Positions 5,962 to 7,642 of a stretch of 7,642 bases of DNA are shown here, in pieces; positions within the stretch are counted from its first letter, which is position 1, and every line of letters starts with the position of its first letter. The stretch lies in assembly GCA_026707335.1 (NCBI GenBank), contig JAPOXB010000091.1, positions 1 to 7,642 of the forward strand, in the 5' to 3' direction. This DNA is from Chloroflexota bacterium (lineage in GTDB: Bacteria; Chloroflexota; Dehalococcoidia; Bin125). The notes below the pieces were generated by a model. The model saw only the letters and a list, made by a program, of their open reading frames with translations. It had not been told where the DNA came from and did not search any database. The position numbers and the translations under genes are program-made.

Positions 5962-6171
5962 GTGCGCACCGAACTCTGGGAATCCGATCCCTTCACCGAG
6001 AAACGCCAGTCCCGCATCGACACGCTGGACAGCGACTACCGCTGGCAGAAGGGCGACATCATCGTCGATAACCGCGGTGGCGCGCACGACCGCTTCCGCG
6101 TGATCCACGTGCAGGTGCAGCTGCACGACGACGGTCTGCGGCGCACGATCCTCGCGCTGCGCCTCGACTAG
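5962..6171 (+). CDS. Uncharacterised 69-residue protein upstream of the uracil-DNA glycosylase
   Basis: Not recognised. The 69-residue product has a charged N-terminal part (LWESDPFTEKRQSRIDTLDSD) and a C-terminal part that looks like short beta strands (GDIIVDN, FRVIHVQVQL, RRTILALRLD). There is no cysteine, signal or membrane segment. The GTG at 5962 is strongly supported by a perfect AGGAGG at 5950-5955 with a six-base spacer. No ATG exists in the expected region. Its TAG stop shares one base with the GTG start of the glycosylase gene (TAGTG), so the two genes are translationally coupled and may be functionally linked. The small beta-rich build could suit a nucleic-acid or protein binding role, but nothing in the sequence proves it. 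Confidence 0.75.
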   Translation: MRTELWESDPFTEKRQSRIDTLDSDYRWQKGDIIVDNRGGAHDRFRVIHVQVQLHDDGLRRTILALRLD

Positions 6172-6782
6172 TGACAGGCCCGGCCGCCCGGCTGGACGCC
6201 CTGGCGGGCCGCGCCGAGGCCTGCCGCCGCTGCCCCGGCGTCGCCCCGGAGAGCGCCGTCCTCGGGCCGCGCAACGGCCCCGTCCCGGCCGGGCTGCTGT
6301 TCGTCGCCGAGGCGCCGGGTTACCTGGGCGCCGTGCGCACCGGCGTCCCCCTGACCAGCGATCGATCCGGGAAGAACTTCCGCGCCTACTGCGCCGCCGC
6401 CGGCATCGACGCCGAGGCCGCCTTCATCTGCAACGCCGTGCTCTGCCACCCGCGCGCCGCCGACGGCCGCAACCGCACGCCGCGCACCGCCGAGGTCGCC
6501 GCCTGCAACGACTTCCTGGCCGCGATCATCGCCCTGGCCGACCCGCTGGTGGTCGTGGCGCTGGGGCGGGTCGCGCTCGACGCGCTGGGGCGCATCGCCC
6601 CGCACGGCCTGCGCCTGACGCCCGCCGACGCCGGCCGGCCCGTCGCCTGGCGGGGACGGCGGCTCATCCCGCTATACCACCCCTCGGGCCAGACGCTGGG
6701 GCGGCGCTCCCGCGCCCAGCAGATCGACGACTACCGCGCCGTCGGCCGCGCCCTGGCGGAGGCCCGCGCCGACCTCGCCTGA
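6171..6782 (+). CDS. Uracil-DNA glycosylase superfamily protein, family 4/5-like, with [4Fe-4S] ligands
   Basis: Probable base-excision repair enzyme that removes uracil (from cytosine deamination) from DNA. It is 203 residues, usual for family 4. Motif 1 is FVAEAPG (44-50), with E47 where family 4 has its catalytic acidic residue; motif 3 is YHPSGQ (169-174), with the conserved H170. The four cysteines C18, C21, C92 and C112 match the family's iron-sulfur spacing (CxxC at the N-terminus, one Cys after the FICNAVL strand, one about 20 residues later). After motif 1 the sequence RTGVPLTSDRSGKNF (56-70) resembles family 5 (UDGb) more than the usual GxPFVGxAG of family 4, so its subfamily and substrate range are uncertain. 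The GTG at 6171 overlaps the preceding stop in TAGTG and has no obvious Shine-Dalgarno of its own, so initiation is likely coupled. Confidence 0.9.
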   Translation: MTGPAARLDALAGRAEACRRCPGVAPESAVLGPRNGPVPAGLLFVAEAPGYLGAVRTGVPLTSDRSGKNFRAYCAAAGIDAEAAFICNAVLCHPRAADGRNRTPRTAEVAACNDFLAAIIALADPLVVVALGRVALDALGRIAPHGLRLTPADAGRPVAWRGRRLIPLYHPSGQTLGRRSRAQQIDDYRAVGRALAEARADLA

Positions 6783-6795
6783 CCCGCCCCACCGA

Positions 6796-6825
6796 CTCAC
6801 ACAGTGGGCCGCCGCGGGATATGCT
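6796..6825 (+). promoter_or_regulatory. Possible promoter for the membrane protein gene
   Basis: TATGCT at 6820-6825 (four of six matching TATAAT, with the conserved TA and final T) is preceded, after 18 bases, by CTCACA at 6796-6801 (four of six matching TTGACA). It lies in the 102-base gap after the glycosylase stop. If used, the transcript would start near 6832, which would exclude the GTG at 6804 as the start of the membrane protein. Confidence 0.4.
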
Positions 6826-6884
6826 GCGCCCGCGACGCGAGTCCCCATGCAGCCAACCCCCATGAAAGCGACCGAGGCGGGCGC

Positions 6885-7642
6885 ATCGAGACCGACACCC
6901 TCCCCTACACGCTCTACCTGATCCTCGCCGAGCTGTCGCTGGGCGGGCTGATCGCCATGCAGTTCATCGACCTGCGCGGCGGCGCCACCCGCGGCTTCAT
7001 CAAGGCCACGACGATCATGCTGCCGCTGCTCCTGGGCCTCACCTTCTGGGTGGCCTTCACCCTCGAGGGCGACGTGGCCGAGGGCTACCGCATCGACGCC
7101 GGACCCCGCGACGCCATCGTCGTGCTGCTGGCCGTGCTGACCGCCGGCAGCCTCGTGCACAACGCGCTGCTCTACCGCGACCGCGTGCGCGCCGGGCAGA
7201 TCGCCGGCGGGGTGCTGGCGGTGCTCGCCGTGGCCGTGCTGCTGCTGACCGCGATCATGCTGCGCATCCCCGTCTGGGGCATGGGCCTGCTCTTCCTCAG
7301 CCTGCTGACGGGCAGCCTGGTCGTGGGCTTCGCGGCCGCCGGGCTGACGCTGGGGCACTGGTACCTCGTCACGCCGCGGCTGCCTCCCCAGCCGCTCAAC
7401 GAGGTCACGGCGCTGCTCATCGGGCTGCTGATCGTGCAGGTGCTGCTCTTCGCGCTGGCCGTCGCGCTGCCCATCGACGAGGCGCCGCTGGGCGGCCGCG
7501 ACCTGCCCCTCCGCGAGGACGTCACCTTCTGGCTGCGCATCGCCGTGGGCTTCGTACTGCCGCTGCTGTTCGGCTGGATGGCCTGGTCGTCGTCGCGCAT
7601 CCGCTCGATGATGGCCGCGACCGGCCTGCTCTACCTCGTCAC
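6885..7642 (+). CDS. Multi-pass membrane protein of unknown function, 3' end beyond the window, start uncertain
   Basis: An open frame runs to the window end (at least 252 residues) with no stop and shows clear helical membrane segments at about residues 10-30, 41-60, 76-96, 105-126, 130-160, 174-196 and 215-235, with another beginning. Loops contain paired charges (FIDLRGG, LYRDRVRAG, LPIDEAPLGGRDLPLRED). Two membrane-proximal histidines, H92 (SLVHNALLYRD) and H158 (LTLGHWYLVTPRLP), could be functional, but no cofactor can be assigned. I do not recognise the family. No ATG lies at the natural beginning: the frame starts best at ATC 6885 (IETDTLPYTLYL), seven bases after GAGG. Alternatives are an in-frame GTG at 6804, which adds a Cys/His/Arg-rich unlikely leader, or ATG 6957, which would cut the first helix. 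Reality of the coding frame is well supported; the exact start is not. Confidence 0.75.
   Translation, partial: METDTLPYTLYLILAELSLGGLIAMQFIDLRGGATRGFIKATTIMLPLLLGLTFWVAFTLEGDVAEGYRIDAGPRDAIVVLLAVLTAGSLVHNALLYRDRVRAGQIAGGVLAVLAVAVLLLTAIMLRIPVWGMGLLFLSLLTGSLVVGFAAAGLTLGHWYLVTPRLPPQPLNEVTALLIGLLIVQVLLFALAVALPIDEAPLGGRDLPLREDVTFWLRIAVGFVLPLLFGWMAWSSSRIRSMMAATGLLYLV

Noticed and set aside
6847..6921. Short ATG-started frame before the membrane protein as a leader peptide
   Set aside because: Its 24 codons are Pro/Thr/Ser-rich with no attenuator structure seen; it is more likely chance or a sign of a sequence error.
6672..7358. Minus-strand open frame rich in Gln, Gly, His and Glu
   Set aside because: It is the antisense of the membrane protein, whose plus-strand frame shows well-formed hydrophobic helices.

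Overview
This is a very GC-rich bacterial window (about 70% G+C by eye, strongly GC-biased third codon positions, frequent GTG starts). The look of the NuoG protein, with an extra cysteine-rich insert that I remember from Chloroflexota, suggests a Chloroflexota (Thermomicrobia/Dehalococcoidia-like) genome. That placement is an inference from memory. It was not tested.

Left part (1-3931, all on the minus strand): read in the direction of transcription, the order is cysteine desulfurase (3931 to 2768), nuoB (2647 to 1907), nuoI (1907 to 1422) and nuoG (1377 to beyond base 1). The three nuo genes encode iron-sulfur subunits of respiratory complex I: NuoB carries the N2 cluster, NuoI has two [4Fe-4S] clusters and NuoG has many. 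Immediately upstream lies the enzyme that mobilises sulfur for cluster assembly. nuoB and nuoI overlap in TGATG, and nuoG follows after 44 bases. This B-I-G order is not the classical nuoA-N order.

Divergent centre (3932-4478): a 160-base gap with a good sigma70-like promoter separates the desulfurase from a plus-strand A-type iron-sulfur carrier (IscA/HesB/ErpA family). The desulfurase and carrier form a compact Fe-S assembly locus beside Fe-S-rich complex I genes.

Accessory middle (4519-5837): a two-gene plus-strand cassette (unknown 89-residue protein plus a small retropepsin-like aspartic protease, overlapping in GTGA) meets two minus-strand genes, a 60-residue unknown and a possible degenerate DinB-fold protein. 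A T-rich hairpin sits at the convergent end.

Right part (5962-7642, plus strand): a 69-residue unknown, a family 4/5-type uracil-DNA glycosylase with four cysteine ligands for a [4Fe-4S] cluster, and the 5' portion of a multi-pass membrane protein that has no ATG at its natural beginning. I saw no RNA genes, CRISPR arrays, insertion sequences or long repeats. The window is mostly housekeeping. The most interesting points are the extra cysteine clusters in NuoG, the mixed active-site motif of the glycosylase, the protease cassette and the missing start codon of the membrane protein.
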